Positions 43,318 through 53,712 of a DNA stretch of 64,000 nucleotides are shown one piece after another (the stretch's first letter is position 1; each line of letters begins with the position of its first letter). Origin of the DNA: Rhodobacterales bacterium (GTDB lineage: Bacteria > Pseudomonadota > Alphaproteobacteria > Rhodobacterales > Rhodobacteraceae). The translations under genes and the position numbers were made by a program. The stretch spans positions 30,895 to 94,894 of the forward strand of contig PDRW01000025.1 of the NCBI GenBank assembly GCA_002746935.1. The letters run 5' to 3'. Under the pieces are notes generated by a model, which was not told the origin of the DNA, ran no database searches, and saw nothing but the letters and a program-made list of their open reading frames with translations.

Positions 43318-44562
43318 TCAGGCGCAGGCCGCATACCAGGGCCTCAGCATCTGACGCACCGTGCGGCGGATCAGTACCTCCGGGCTGGCCGGGTCTTCGC
43401 CCGCCTCCAGCACCTCTTCGACCAGCGGCGCGCCGAGATACTGGCAGAGCAGCCCGAGCGGCGGCCTGGTTCTGGCAAGGCGCTCTTCCAGCGCCCTGAC
43501 CGCCGCCCTGGCCTCCGGCGTGGGCCAGAAGTAACGGATGCGGTCGGCGAGCCCGTAGTGACGCTGGAGCTTCATGCTTGCCGCATCGCCGTGAATATGG
43601 CCTGTCCAGACACCGGGGTCGGCCAGCATCAGTTTTTCCATCACCGCGTAAAGCTCGCGGGCGCCGCCGTCGATCTCGCAGGCCGCGAGTTCCAGCCCGT
43701 AGAGCGCGGAGCGCAGCGCGAAGGTGAGACAGGGCCCCACCTTGAGAATGGCAAAGCCGTCGTCCACCAGCGCCTTCAGCGCCGCGGGCGTCTGGTAATC
43801 GGTCGAATGGGCCTCGTAGACCAGGCCGCCAAGACTGCCCCGCGCCGCGACCAGCGCTTCGGCGCGCGCCGGATCATAGAGCACCACGCTCATCTGCGCG
43901 CTTTCGACCCGGGGCTGCACGACAATGGCAATGACGCGGCCGAAAGCGCCGGAAAGCCCGGCGGCCCCGAACACGCGTTTGTGCACCGCGAAGGTCTCGC
44001 GCACCGCCTCCGGCTTCGTCGGCTCCAGGTCGGTCAGTTCCTGATGCGCGCCGCCGGGGGGCGGGATCTCGGTGCCGATGATATAGACCGCCTCCCGGCT
44101 CACCGCTTCGGCCACCTCCGCGAGCGCCACCGCCCGCGCGGCGGTGGTCTCGTCGTCGAGCGCCACGGGTTCGCCCTTGCAGCCCATCGAGCAATCGAGA
44201 TGCAGCTTGCGGATGCCCGCCTCGGCATAGGCGCGCATCATCAGCCGGGCTTCGTCCATCGCCGCTTCGGCGGGCAGGTGGGTCCAGGGGTTGGGGCCGA
44301 GATGGTCGCCGCCGATGATCAGCCGGTCCTGCGGAAAGCCCACCGTTTCGGCGATCCCCTGCACCATGCGCACGAAATCCGCGGGCGTCATGCCGGTATA
44401 GCCGCCCCGGTGGTTGACCTGGTTGCAGGTGCATTCGATCAGCCCGGGCTGGCCCTGTGCCTTCGCCTCCTCCAGCGTGGCGGCGATCACCACCGGGTGG
44501 GCGGTGCAGACCGAAACGATGCCGCGCAGCCCGCGGCCGAGCGTGCGGAGCCTGTCAGGCAT
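43318..44562 (-). CDS. gatZ: D-tagatose-1,6-bisphosphate aldolase subunit, GatZ/KbaZ family
   Basis: 414 aa of the GatZ/KbaZ family: IECTCNQVNHRGGYTGMTPADF, RLIIGGDHLGPNPWTHLPAEAAM and HLDCSMGCKGEP near the N-terminus, and EAHSTDYQTPAAL and HIHGDAASMKLQRHYGLADRIRYFW later. In enterobacteria GatZ is the non-catalytic partner of GatY; in Agrobacterium-type polyol pathways a lone GatZ-like protein serves. No GatY/KbaY is in the window. Start ATG 44562 behind GGGAGGGGACAC; it overlaps the kinase gene by eight bases. It should cleave a ketohexose bisphosphate made by the kinase. Confidence 0.87.
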   Translation of the reverse strand: MPDRLRTLGRGLRGIVSVCTAHPVVIAATLEEAKAQGQPGLIECTCNQVNHRGGYTGMTPADFVRMVQGIAETVGFPQDRLIIGGDHLGPNPWTHLPAEAAMDEARLMMRAYAEAGIRKLHLDCSMGCKGEPVALDDETTAARAVALAEVAEAVSREAVYIIGTEIPPPGGAHQELTDLEPTKPEAVRETFAVHKRVFGAAGLSGAFGRVIAIVVQPRVESAQMSVVLYDPARAEALVAARGSLGGLVYEAHSTDYQTPAALKALVDDGFAILKVGPCLTFALRSALYGLELAACEIDGGARELYAVMEKLMLADPGVWTGHIHGDAASMKLQRHYGLADRIRYFWPTPEARAAVRALEERLARTRPPLGLLCQYLGAPLVEEVLEAGEDPASPEVLIRRTVRQMLRPWYAACA

Positions 44563-45508
44563 GTGTCCCCTCCCTGTGCTTGTCGGCAAAGGCCCGGACG
44601 GTTGCGAGATGTTCGGCGCCTTCCATCGGCCCGCGTTTCATCACCGCGAGCGCCCCGGCGGCGGCGGCGAGGCGAAGGCATTCTGCCGGACTCTCGCCTG
44701 CCTTCCACAGCGTCACAAAGGCGCCGCCGAAACAATCGCCGGCACCGGTCGGGTCCACTTCGCGGGCGGGGTAGGGGGGCTGGTTGAGCCTGAGCGTCCC
44801 GTCGTAGAAGGTCGCCCCCTCGGCACCACGCTTGTGTACCACGGCCGTCATGCCATTTTCGAGGTGGCGGGCAATCGCCGCGTCCACATCCTGCGTGTCG
44901 ACGCCGAGGAACAGCTCGTCGCCCGAGGGCAGGAACAGATCGGTGTAGGACAACACCGCCTCGATCGCCTCTCGAAGACCGGGCTGGGCCAGCATTTCCT
45001 TGCGCAGGTTCGGGTCGAACGACACCGTGCCGCCGCGCGCCTTGATGTCGGCGGCGGCCCTGGCGGTCATGTCGCGGATGTCCTCCGTGAACATCGAGTT
45101 GCCGACCACATGCAGGTGGCCGGCCCCGGCAAGAACCTTCTCCGCCTCGGGCGTGAGGCGGGTCGTGCCGGAGGCCGAATAGGTGATGTTGTAGCAGAAA
45201 TCGCGGTTGCCGTCGGGCCGGTAGCGCACGAAGGCGTGGCCCGTGGGCAGCACCGGGTCAACCCGGATCGCCGAGATGTCGACCCCGTCCGCCTTCAGCC
45301 GGTTCAGGTTCAGCCTGCCGAAATCATCGTTGCCCACGGCCGAGACATAGGCGCAGTCGCCGCCCATTCGCGCCGCCTGGCTGATGAAGATCGCAGGCGC
45401 CCCGGAGGGGAACGGGCCGGTGAAGGTCATCGGCTCCAGAAAACCGAACCCTTTGCTGTCTGCCATGACTTCGACAAGGGTTTCGCCGAGAGATACGATC
45501 CTGGCCAT
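44555..45508 (-). CDS. PfkB-family sugar kinase, probably fructose or tagatose
   Basis: 317 aa ribokinase-like fold. The N-terminal GETLVEVMAD and the substrate segment PFPSGAPAIFISQAARMGG fit ketohexose kinases, and the C-terminal PTGAGDCFGGAF (about 249-260) holds the catalytic Asp and anion hole. Coupled to gatZ by overlap. The dehydrogenases upstream make fructose from sorbitol or mannitol and tagatose from galactitol, so one of these is the substrate; with GatZ next door tagatose is attractive. A 225-base gap with a GGGGGCGCGCCCCC palindrome (45602-45615) separates it from mtlK, so it may have its own promoter. Confidence 0.82.
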   Translation of the reverse strand: MARIVSLGETLVEVMADSKGFGFLEPMTFTGPFPSGAPAIFISQAARMGGDCAYVSAVGNDDFGRLNLNRLKADGVDISAIRVDPVLPTGHAFVRYRPDGNRDFCYNITYSASGTTRLTPEAEKVLAGAGHLHVVGNSMFTEDIRDMTARAAADIKARGGTVSFDPNLRKEMLAQPGLREAIEAVLSYTDLFLPSGDELFLGVDTQDVDAAIARHLENGMTAVVHKRGAEGATFYDGTLRLNQPPYPAREVDPTGAGDCFGGAFVTLWKAGESPAECLRLAAAAGALAVMKRGPMEGAEHLATVRAFADKHREGTHA

Positions 45509-45733
45509 TGTGCTTTCCTTCCTGCCCGGTCCCGCCCGGGCGCTGGTCTGTCATCTGGACTTTCAGGCCGCCCGCTTTACGGGGCTCACCCGGCAGGCGC
45601 CGGGGGCGCGCCCCCCCGGGGGGCCGTCCGGCCCATGCCGCCGCTACCTTTCCACCCGGCCCCGGTTCAGGGCCGGGCCGGGTGACGGTTTTGGCGTGAA
45701 CCTTCCCCCGGGAAGACGATCGCCTTCCTGAGC

Positions 45734-47212
45734 CTACCCTTTCAGGTACTGCCCGACCGCATGTTCCGCGCCCTTGTCCCACAGCATCGCCAGCCAGCTG
45801 GCAAAGGGCGCGGCGAAGGCCGCTTCATCCTTGAGGGATCCATAGGTCGTGGATTGCGCAAGCCAGGCGCCGGGGTCGTCGCGCGCCGCGAGGGCGGTCT
45901 GGTTGAGCTTGTCCCAGAACGGGTCGTTGGGCGCGATGGCGGAGCCGTCGTCGCGGGTGCCGGCGCACATCCGGCACCAGGCGGCCTCGACCAGCGCCAG
46001 ACCGCTGACCGGGGTGCCGGCCCTGAGCCCGTCGCGGACGGTGGGCAGCACGAAGCCCGGGTGCCGCGAGGAGCCGTCGAAGCAGAGACGGCGGGTGGTG
46101 TCGACGATCCGCGGGTTGGAGAAGCGCTCGACGATCAGGTCGAGATACTGCGCCGGGGTCTTGCCGGGGACCGGCACCACATGGGGCAGGATCTCGGTTT
46201 CGGCGACCTTCCTGAGGAAGGCGCGGAGCCTGTCATCGGCGAGGATCTCGGAAACGATGCCGATCCCCATGAGTTCGGCGAGGTTCGCCACCACCTGGTG
46301 GCCTGCGTTGAGAATGCGGATCTTCTGTGCCTCGTAGCCATGCACATTGTCCGAGAACTGCGCCCCGCCACCGGCCTTGTCCCAATCCGGGCGGCCGGCG
46401 CAGAAATCGTCCTCGATCACCCATTGGCGGAAGGGTTCGTGGGTGACCGGAGCGGCGTCGTCGATGCCAAGCTCGCGGGCCAGCGCCATTTCCTTTTCTC
46501 CGGTGGCGGGCACGATGCAATCGACCATTGCATTCGGGAAGGTGCAATGGCTGTCGATCCAGTCGGCAAGCGCCGGGTCCGACAGCCGGGCGAGCGACAC
46601 CACTGTCTGGCGCAACACCGCGCCGTTCGATTGCAGGTTGTCGCAGCACTGGCCGGTGAACGGGCCGGTGCCTTTGTCGCGGCGGATCTTCAGCGCCGCC
46701 ACCATCGCGCCGAAAGCCGTCTTCGGGGTGTCCGGGTGGGCTGCGTCATGGAGGATGTCCGGGTGAGCGGCGTCGAAACCGCCGGTGGCCGGGTCGATGT
46801 AATAGCCGCCCTCGGTGACGGTGAGCGAAACGATGCGGATGTCGGGCCGGGCCATGCGCGCGATCAGGGGGCCGTTGCCTTCCTCGACGGGCACATAGTC
46901 GATCATGCTGCCCACCACCTCGGCGGAGGTGGCGTCGGGGGCGAGTTCGATCAGCGTGGTGAGGTAATCCTGGGCCGCGAGCTTTGCGCGCATGTCGGCG
47001 TCATAGGGGCGCACGCCCGCGCCGACGATCGCCCAGTCCTGCGCCAGCCCCTGCTGCATCAGCCGGTGGAGATACCAGGACTGGTGGGCGCGGTGGAAGT
47101 TGCCAAGCCCGATGTGGAGAATGCCGGCGGTCAGTTTCGCGCGGTCATAGCCCGGGCGCTGCACGGCTTCCGGCAGGTGGTCGAGATTTGCATTGGAGAG
47201 TTTCACAGCCAT
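45734..47212 (-). CDS. mtlK: Mannitol 2-dehydrogenase
   Basis: Oxidises D-mannitol (and arabinitol) to D-fructose with NAD+. The 492-aa product is a long-chain polyol dehydrogenase: HIGLGNFHRAHQSWYLHRL (about 33-51) with the Rossmann loop, SLTVTEGGYY, DNLQSNGAVLRQTV, FPNAMVDCIVPAT, and the catalytic block KIRILNAGHQVVANLAEL near 300. It matches MtlK of Rhodobacter sphaeroides. In line with smoS, after a 151-base gap. Confidence 0.93.
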   Translation of the reverse strand: MAVKLSNANLDHLPEAVQRPGYDRAKLTAGILHIGLGNFHRAHQSWYLHRLMQQGLAQDWAIVGAGVRPYDADMRAKLAAQDYLTTLIELAPDATSAEVVGSMIDYVPVEEGNGPLIARMARPDIRIVSLTVTEGGYYIDPATGGFDAAHPDILHDAAHPDTPKTAFGAMVAALKIRRDKGTGPFTGQCCDNLQSNGAVLRQTVVSLARLSDPALADWIDSHCTFPNAMVDCIVPATGEKEMALARELGIDDAAPVTHEPFRQWVIEDDFCAGRPDWDKAGGGAQFSDNVHGYEAQKIRILNAGHQVVANLAELMGIGIVSEILADDRLRAFLRKVAETEILPHVVPVPGKTPAQYLDLIVERFSNPRIVDTTRRLCFDGSSRHPGFVLPTVRDGLRAGTPVSGLALVEAAWCRMCAGTRDDGSAIAPNDPFWDKLNQTALAARDDPGAWLAQSTTYGSLKDEAAFAAPFASWLAMLWDKGAEHAVGQYLKG

Positions 47213-47363
47213 TTGGAACCCTTTCCTCTAATCGGGCAATCACCGGTAATCCCCGACCGGAAAGGGCCTCGCAACGGCCAGCCGGCCGGAAACCGGCATC
47301 GGGCGGGGCCCCGGGGGGCCGCCGCCACCATCCTGTGCCGGGCGGGGCCCGGCGGGGCGGGCC

Positions 47364-48130
47364 TCAGCTCATCCAGTTGCCGCCATCGACGTTGAGCGTC
47401 TGTGCGGTCACATAGCGCGCATCGTCCGAGGCGAGGAACACGGCCGGCCCGGCGACATCGGCCGGATCGCCCATGCGCCCGAGCGGCACCGCCTCGCCGA
47501 CCTCACGTTTCTTCTGGCCGATCGCCTTGTGCTCGTATTCGGCGAACTGGGAGTCGACCACCTTCCACATCGGGGTGTCGACCACGCCGGGCGCAATGGC
47601 GTTGACGCGGATATTGTCGCCCGCAAGCTCCAGCGCCAGCGACTGGGTGACCGAGATCACCGCCGCCTTGGAGGAGCAATAGATCGCGATATTGGGCTCG
47701 CCGCGGCGTCCGGCCTGAGACGAGAAGTTCACGATCGCGCCGCCGCCCCGGGCCTTCATCCCCGGCACCACCGCCTGCGACACGAACAGCGGGCCGCCGA
47801 CGTTCACGTCATATTGCTTGCGGTAATCCTCGGGGGTGATCCGGTCGAGCGAGGCCATGTTGAAGATGCCCGCGTTGTTGACCAGGATGTCGATCCCGCC
47901 CCATTTTTCCTCGACCGCCTTCACACCCGCGGCGATGGCGTCAAGATCGGTCACATCCATGGCCAGCCCGATGGCGTTTTCGCCGAGCTCTTTTGCCAGC
48001 GCTTCGGCCTCTCCGGCCAGCATGTCGGCCACGGCGACCTTCGCGCCCTCCGCCACATAGGCCCTGCAGATGGCCTGTCCGATTCCGCGTGCCCCACCGG
48101 TGACGAGCGCAACTTTGCCTTCCAGACGTT

Positions 48131-48134
<4 letters not shown>
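47364..48134 (-). CDS. smoS: Sorbitol (L-iditol 2-) dehydrogenase, SDR family
   Basis: 256-aa short-chain dehydrogenase oxidising sorbitol to fructose or galactitol to tagatose. NAD-binding TGGARGIG (12-19), NNAG (86-89), catalytic Ser139, Tyr152 and Lys156 (YCSSK), and the C-terminal NVDGGNWMS identical in style to SmoS of Rhodobacter. ATGA overlap with the ABC ATPase gene upstream. Galactitol 2-dehydrogenase is an equally good specific name. Confidence 0.88.
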
Positions 48135-49135
<1,001 letters not shown>

Positions 49136-49157
49136 GACGGTTTCCTGAGGTTCCCTG

Positions 49158-49991
49158 TTATTTCACCGCGCCGAAGGTCAGGCCGCGGACGAGTTGCTTC
49201 TGGCTGAACCAGCCCATGATGAGGATCGGCGCGATCGCCATGATCGAGGCGGCGGAAAGCTTGGCGTAGAACAGCCCCTCCGGGCTCGAATAGCTGGCGA
49301 TGAACTGGGTCAGCGGCGCCGCGTCGGCAGAGGTGAGTTGCAGCGTCCAGAAGGCTTCGTTCCACGCCAGAATGATGTTGAGCAGCACCGTCGAGGCCAG
49401 CCCGGGCACCGCCATCGGGGTGAGCACATAGATCAGCTCTTCGCGCAGCGAGGCCCCGTCCATCCGCGCGGCTTCGAGGATCTCGCCGGGGATCTCGCGG
49501 AAATAGGTGTAGAGCATCCAGATGATGATCGGCAGGTTCATCAGCATCAGCACCACCACCAGACCGCTGCGGGTGTCGAGAATGCCGAGATCGCGGAAGA
49601 TCAGATAGATCGGCACCAGCACGCCCACGGGGGGCAGCATCTTGGTGCTGAGCATCCACATCAGCACGTTCTTCGTGGATTTCGACGGCACGAAGGCCAT
49701 CGACCACGCCGCCGGTACCGCGACCACCAGCGCCAGCAGGGTCGAGCCCACCGAGATCACCACCGAATTGGAGAAATGCTTGAAATAATCCGACCTTGCC
49801 TGCACCGCGCTGAAACTGTCGAAGGTCCAGCCGGAGCCGAACAGCACCTCGAGCGGCGCGCGGATTGCGTCTTCCTCGGTCTTGAAGGCGAGCACGAGGA
49901 TCCACAGCACCGGAAACACCATCATCAGCCCGAGGCTGCCGGCGATGGCGGTGTTGAGGGCCTTCTTTCCGTTTGAGACGGCACGTGCCAT
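49158..49991 (-). CDS. smoG: Polyol ABC transporter permease, MalG type
   Basis: 277 aa with six membrane helices and the EAA loop [17 protein letters not shown]...PMAVPGLAS near 180-205 that docks to SmoK. Start ATG 49991; ten bases after the smoF stop. Confidence 0.92.
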   Translation of the reverse strand: MARAVSNGKKALNTAIAGSLGLMMVFPVLWILVLAFKTEEDAIRAPLEVLFGSGWTFDSFSAVQARSDYFKHFSNSVVISVGSTLLALVVAVPAAWSMAFVPSKSTKNVLMWMLSTKMLPPVGVLVPIYLIFRDLGILDTRSGLVVVLMLMNLPIIIWMLYTYFREIPGEILEAARMDGASLREELIYVLTPMAVPGLASTVLLNIILAWNEAFWTLQLTSADAAPLTQFIASYSSPEGLFYAKLSAASIMAIAPILIMGWFSQKQLVRGLTFGAVK

Positions 49992-50001
49992 GGCAGCCTC
50001 C

Positions 50002-50874
50002 TCAGGCGTCGAGGTTCTTGCCGATCATCCGCATCAGGAAGATCGCGACGATATTGGCGAGGATGATGGCGATCGCGCCACCGGCGGAGCCCATGCCGAC
50101 GTCGAACTGCAACAGCGACGAGACATAGATCAGATAGGTGAGGTTGGTGGTCGAGACGCCGGGGCCGCCGTTGGTGGTCACCAGAATTTCGGCGAAGACC
50201 GACAGCAGGAAGATCGTCTCGATCAGGATCACCACGGTGATCGAGCGTGCGAGATAGGGCAGCATGATCCAGATGAACCGCGAGGGCCAGCCCGCCCCGT
50301 CCATCTCCGCCGCTTCCAGCTGTTCCTGGTCGAGCGATTGCATCGCTGTGAACAGGATCAGCGTGGCGAAGGGCAGCCACATCCAGCTGACGATGATCAC
50401 GATCGACAACAGCGGAATCTGGCTGAAGAAATCAACCGGCGGCACGCCGAGAGCCTTGGCGATATGGCCGAAAATGCCGTTGACCGGGTTCATGAACATG
50501 TTTTTCCACACCAGCCCCGAGACCGTGGGCATCACGAAGAACGGCGCGATCACCATGATCCGCACGATCCCCTGGCCAAACATCGGCCGGTCCAGCAGCA
50601 GCGCAAAGCCGATACCCCCGACGACGGTGATCAGCAGCACCCCGCCCACCAGAATCAGGGTGTTGATCATCGCCGCCTTGAAACTCGGGTCGGTGACGAA
50701 CCAGTAGTAATTGTCCCAGCCGGCGAAGGGCATCGCCCCCGGCTGCAACAGGTTGTAGCGCATGAAGGAGAAATAGAGCGTCAGCGACAGCGGGATCAGC
50801 ATCCAGCCGAGCAGCAGGATCACCGATGGCGAGATCATCAGCCGGGCAGCGGCGCGGGAAGCTTTGGTCGCCAT
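50002..50874 (-). CDS. smoF: Polyol ABC transporter permease, MalF type
   Basis: 290 aa with six helices and the EAA motif EQLEAAEMDGAGWPSRFIWIMLP near 200-222. Start ATG 50874 is set by CCGGAGAATGTC. A hairpin-rich 140-base gap separates it from the binding-protein gene. Confidence 0.92.
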   Translation of the reverse strand: MATKASRAAARLMISPSVILLLGWMLIPLSLTLYFSFMRYNLLQPGAMPFAGWDNYYWFVTDPSFKAAMINTLILVGGVLLITVVGGIGFALLLDRPMFGQGIVRIMVIAPFFVMPTVSGLVWKNMFMNPVNGIFGHIAKALGVPPVDFFSQIPLLSIVIIVSWMWLPFATLILFTAMQSLDQEQLEAAEMDGAGWPSRFIWIMLPYLARSITVVILIETIFLLSVFAEILVTTNGGPGVSTTNLTYLIYVSSLLQFDVGMGSAGGAIAIILANIVAIFLMRMIGKNLDA

Positions 50875-50977
50875 GACATTCTCCGGTTTCTTTCGGACAG
50901 GTATGGAGACATGACCCGGACCAGGCGGCACACATCGCGCGCGCCGGGTCATCGCTGCAACCCTGTTGCGGGAAGGT

Positions 50978-51006
50978 GCGGGGCCGGCCCGGTGAACCGG
51001 CCCCGC
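50978..51006 (-). terminator. Attenuating hairpin between smoE and smoF
   Basis: GCGGGGCCGG and CCGGCCCCGC pair around CCCGGTGAA, eight bases after the smoE stop, without a T tract. A second dyad (ATGACCCGG/CCGGGTCAT, 50911-50952) follows. Such structures commonly keep binding-protein mRNA more abundant than permease mRNA. Confidence 0.6.
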
Positions 51007-51014
51007 GAGAGGCA

Positions 51015-52337
51015 TTACTTGATGTAGCCGGCCTTGATCATCTCGCGCACCGCGAACTGCTGGCTGTTGGCAAGCGCTTCTTCAACCGTCATCTGGCCTG
51101 CGAGCGCAGCGGCGATCTGCTGGCCGACATAGTTGCCGATGCCCTGGAATTCGGGGATCGCCACGAACTGGATGCCGGTATAGGGCACCGGGTCGCGCGT
51201 CGGCTTGGTCGGGTCGACCGAGAAGATCGCCTGCTTGATGGTCTCGGCGAAGGGCGCGGCCTCGAGAAGGCGCGGGTCGTCATGCACCGAAGCGCGGGTG
51301 CCCGACGGCACCGCCACCCAGCCTTCGGTCTCGCCGACCATGGTGAAATATTCCTTCGAGGTCGCCCATTTCAGGAAATCCTTGGCGGTGTCGACCTTCT
51401 GCGAAGACGCCGGAATCGCCAGCGCCCAGGACCAGAACCAGCCGGTGCCGTTGGTGGTTTCCTGCATCGGCGCCTGGAAGAAGCCGGTCACGTCGGCGAC
51501 CTTCGAATTCGCCGGGTTGCGGATGTCGTTGGCGGCCGAGGTGGCGTCGATCCAGGTGGCGCATTTGCCGTCCTTGAACAGGGCGCGGTTTTCGTTGTGG
51601 CCGTTGGCGGTTGCGCCCGGAGGACCGTATTTGGTCATCAGGTCGACATAATAGTGGATCGCCGTGTTCCACTCGGGGCTGTCGAGCTGCGGCTGCCAGT
51701 CCATGTCGAACCAGCGCGCGCCGAAGGCATTCGCCATGGTGGCGATGAAGGCCATGTTCTCGCCCCAGCCCGGCTTGCCGCGCTGGCAGGTGCCGTAGAT
51801 CCCGTTGTCCGGGTCATGGAGCTTTGCGGCGATCTCGGCAAACTCGGTATAGGTGATCTGTTCGGTCGGCACTTCGATGCCGGCCTTCTCGAACAGATCG
51901 GTACGGTAGAAGGTGAACGAGGTTTCCGAATAGAGCGGCACCGCGTAGAGCACACCGTCGGCCGAAAGCCCGTTGCGCACCAGCTGAAAGATGTCTTCGA
52001 GGTCGTAATCGGGATCGTCGGCGAAATCGTCGAGCGAGGTCAGCCAGCCCTTGGCCCCCCAGATCGGCGTTTCATAGGCGCCGATGAAGATGATGTCGAA
52101 CGACCCGCCACCCGTCGCAATATCCGTCGTCGTGCGCTGGCGCAGCACGTTTTCTTCAAGAACGACCCAGTTGATCGAGTTCCCCGTGGCCTCCTCCCAC
52201 TGGGGCGCGAGCTTTTGCAGCACGATCATGTCGTTGTTGTTCACCGTCGCAACGGTGATCTCTTCCGCCTGCGCCGGCCCGGCGGCGATCAGGCCAAGGC
52301 CGACCGCGGTGCTGAGCAAGGTGCGTGAAACAGACAT
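51015..52337 (-). CDS. smoE: Polyol ABC transporter substrate-binding protein
   Basis: 440-aa family 1 extracellular binding protein. Signal peptide 1-24 (GPAQAEE), then ITVATVNNNDMIVLQKLAPQWEEATG, and late WSWALAIPASSQKVDTAKDFLKWATSKEYF. It matches SmoE-type sorbitol/mannitol binding proteins. An operator-like palindrome lies 15-31 bases upstream of the start. Confidence 0.92.
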   Translation of the reverse strand: MSVSRTLLSTAVGLGLIAAGPAQAEEITVATVNNNDMIVLQKLAPQWEEATGNSINWVVLEENVLRQRTTTDIATGGGSFDIIFIGAYETPIWGAKGWLTSLDDFADDPDYDLEDIFQLVRNGLSADGVLYAVPLYSETSFTFYRTDLFEKAGIEVPTEQITYTEFAEIAAKLHDPDNGIYGTCQRGKPGWGENMAFIATMANAFGARWFDMDWQPQLDSPEWNTAIHYYVDLMTKYGPPGATANGHNENRALFKDGKCATWIDATSAANDIRNPANSKVADVTGFFQAPMQETTNGTGWFWSWALAIPASSQKVDTAKDFLKWATSKEYFTMVGETEGWVAVPSGTRASVHDDPRLLEAAPFAETIKQAIFSVDPTKPTRDPVPYTGIQFVAIPEFQGIGNYVGQQIAAALAGQMTVEEALANSQQFAVREMIKAGYIK

Positions 52338-52352
52338 GGGAATCCTCCTCCT

Positions 52353-52368
52353 TTTTACACATGTAAAA
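52353..52368. promoter_or_regulatory. Putative LacI-family operator before smoE
   Basis: TTTTACACATGTAAAA: two perfect 7-base arms around CA. The same half-site sequence ACATGTAAA appears at 53603-53620 in front of the lacI gene. Confidence 0.65.
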
Positions 52369-52478
52369 GGTGCTCTGAACGCGTGCGGTAGTCAAGGCAA
52401 ATCTGCCTGCGGGCCGGGATTGCTGGCGGGGATCGCCCCGGGGGTGTGCGGGGCGGGCAGAGGCGTGCCGGGGGTGGC

Positions 52479-53522
52479 TCAGGCGCTTTCGCGAAGCCGC
52501 AGCCGGGCGGGCAGCAGCCGGCGGACGGGCGCGCCCCGGCGCTTTCCGCCGATCCGCTCGACCAGCAGTTCGACGGCGCTGCGGGCAATGCCGTCTACGT
52601 CCTGCGCCACGGTGGTAATGGCGGGATACATGAACCGCGACAACGGGTGATCGTCGTGACCGGCGATGCGCAACTGCCCGCGGGTCTTGCCCCCGGTGCC
52701 GAACAATCCATGCTCGTTGGCGGCGCGGATCGCGCCAATGGCGATGCGGTCGTTGGCGCAGAGCACGGTGGCGCCGGTGTAGCGCTGCTGGCTGAAGTGG
52801 TGGCTCATCACGCCGTGGCCGAACGCCTCGAACTGCCAGGACATGTCGGCCCCGGCGGGCTCGATGACATGCGGTTCGTGGCCCAGCGCGCGCATCTGCG
52901 CGACATAGGCGGCCTCGCGTTCGAAGGCGTTGGTGTTGACCGGCGGCATACCGAGAAAGACGCAAGGGCTGTCGCCGGCGCGGCACAGGTAGTCCACCAG
53001 GGTGGCCACGCTCTGGCTGTTGTCGGTGCCGACGAAATCCGCGCAGGACATCTCGCCGGAGGGGTGGGCGTCGGCGAAGACGACGGGCAGGCTCTCGCAG
53101 GCCCATTGAAACAGCCCGGCCGAGCTCGCCGCGCCCAGCGGCGCGACGATCGCGCCGTCGGCATTCATCGAGCGCAGCTTGCGCACGGCGTGTTCCTCGA
53201 TCCGCGGGTCGCCGTCCGAACTCTGGGTCATGATCGTGTAGCCGAGGCCCCGGGCGTGGCGTTCGATGGCTTCGAGCAGCGCGGCGAAGAACATGTCCTT
53301 CAGATGCGGAACGATCACCCCGATCAGTTCGGTCGACTTCCGGTTCTGCCGGGTCGCCATGAAATTGTAGACGTAATCGACCCCCTCAAGACGCTCGCGG
53401 ATCTTCTGCGAGGTGGAGGGCCGCACGGAATCGGGGTTCTGGAAATAGCGCGAGAGCGTCGGCCGCGAAATGCCGATGGTCTCGGAAAGATCTTTCATCG
53501 TGTAGATTTTCTTTTTCGCCAT
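52479..53522 (-). CDS. LacI-family regulator of the polyol operon
   Basis: 347 aa: LacI HTH at about 8-60 (TMKDLSETIGISRPTLSRYFQNPDSVRPST) and a periplasmic-binding-like effector domain (about 68-335, IGVIVPHLKDMFFAALLEAIE). It lies immediately upstream of smoE in the same direction. The shared palindrome suggests it represses both itself and the transport operon and is released by a polyol. Start ATG 53522. Confidence 0.88.
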   Translation of the reverse strand: MAKKKIYTMKDLSETIGISRPTLSRYFQNPDSVRPSTSQKIRERLEGVDYVYNFMATRQNRKSTELIGVIVPHLKDMFFAALLEAIERHARGLGYTIMTQSSDGDPRIEEHAVRKLRSMNADGAIVAPLGAASSAGLFQWACESLPVVFADAHPSGEMSCADFVGTDNSQSVATLVDYLCRAGDSPCVFLGMPPVNTNAFEREAAYVAQMRALGHEPHVIEPAGADMSWQFEAFGHGVMSHHFSQQRYTGATVLCANDRIAIGAIRAANEHGLFGTGGKTRGQLRIAGHDDHPLSRFMYPAITTVAQDVDGIARSAVELLVERIGGKRRGAPVRRLLPARLRLRESA

Positions 53523-53602
53523 GCCGGTTCGTATTGTTGCCTGCTCCGGACTGTTCCCGCTGGCCGGATTTCCGGGTGCGGACCTTGCATCGTCAAATAT
53601 TA

Positions 53603-53620
53603 CCTTGGCACATGTAAAGG
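53603..53620. promoter_or_regulatory. Putative LacI-family operator before the regulator gene
   Basis: CCTTGGCACATGTAAAGG: outer CCTT/AAGG and inner CA/TG are symmetric, with two mismatched positions between. 81 bases upstream of the regulator start. Confidence 0.55.
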
Positions 53621-53712
53621 AATTGTCCAGCCCCCGACAGCTTCCGGGCAGCTTTCGGGCAGCTTCCGGACAGGCCCGGAACGGCCTGCCCGGGGTGGTG
53701 TCTGCGCTGCGG

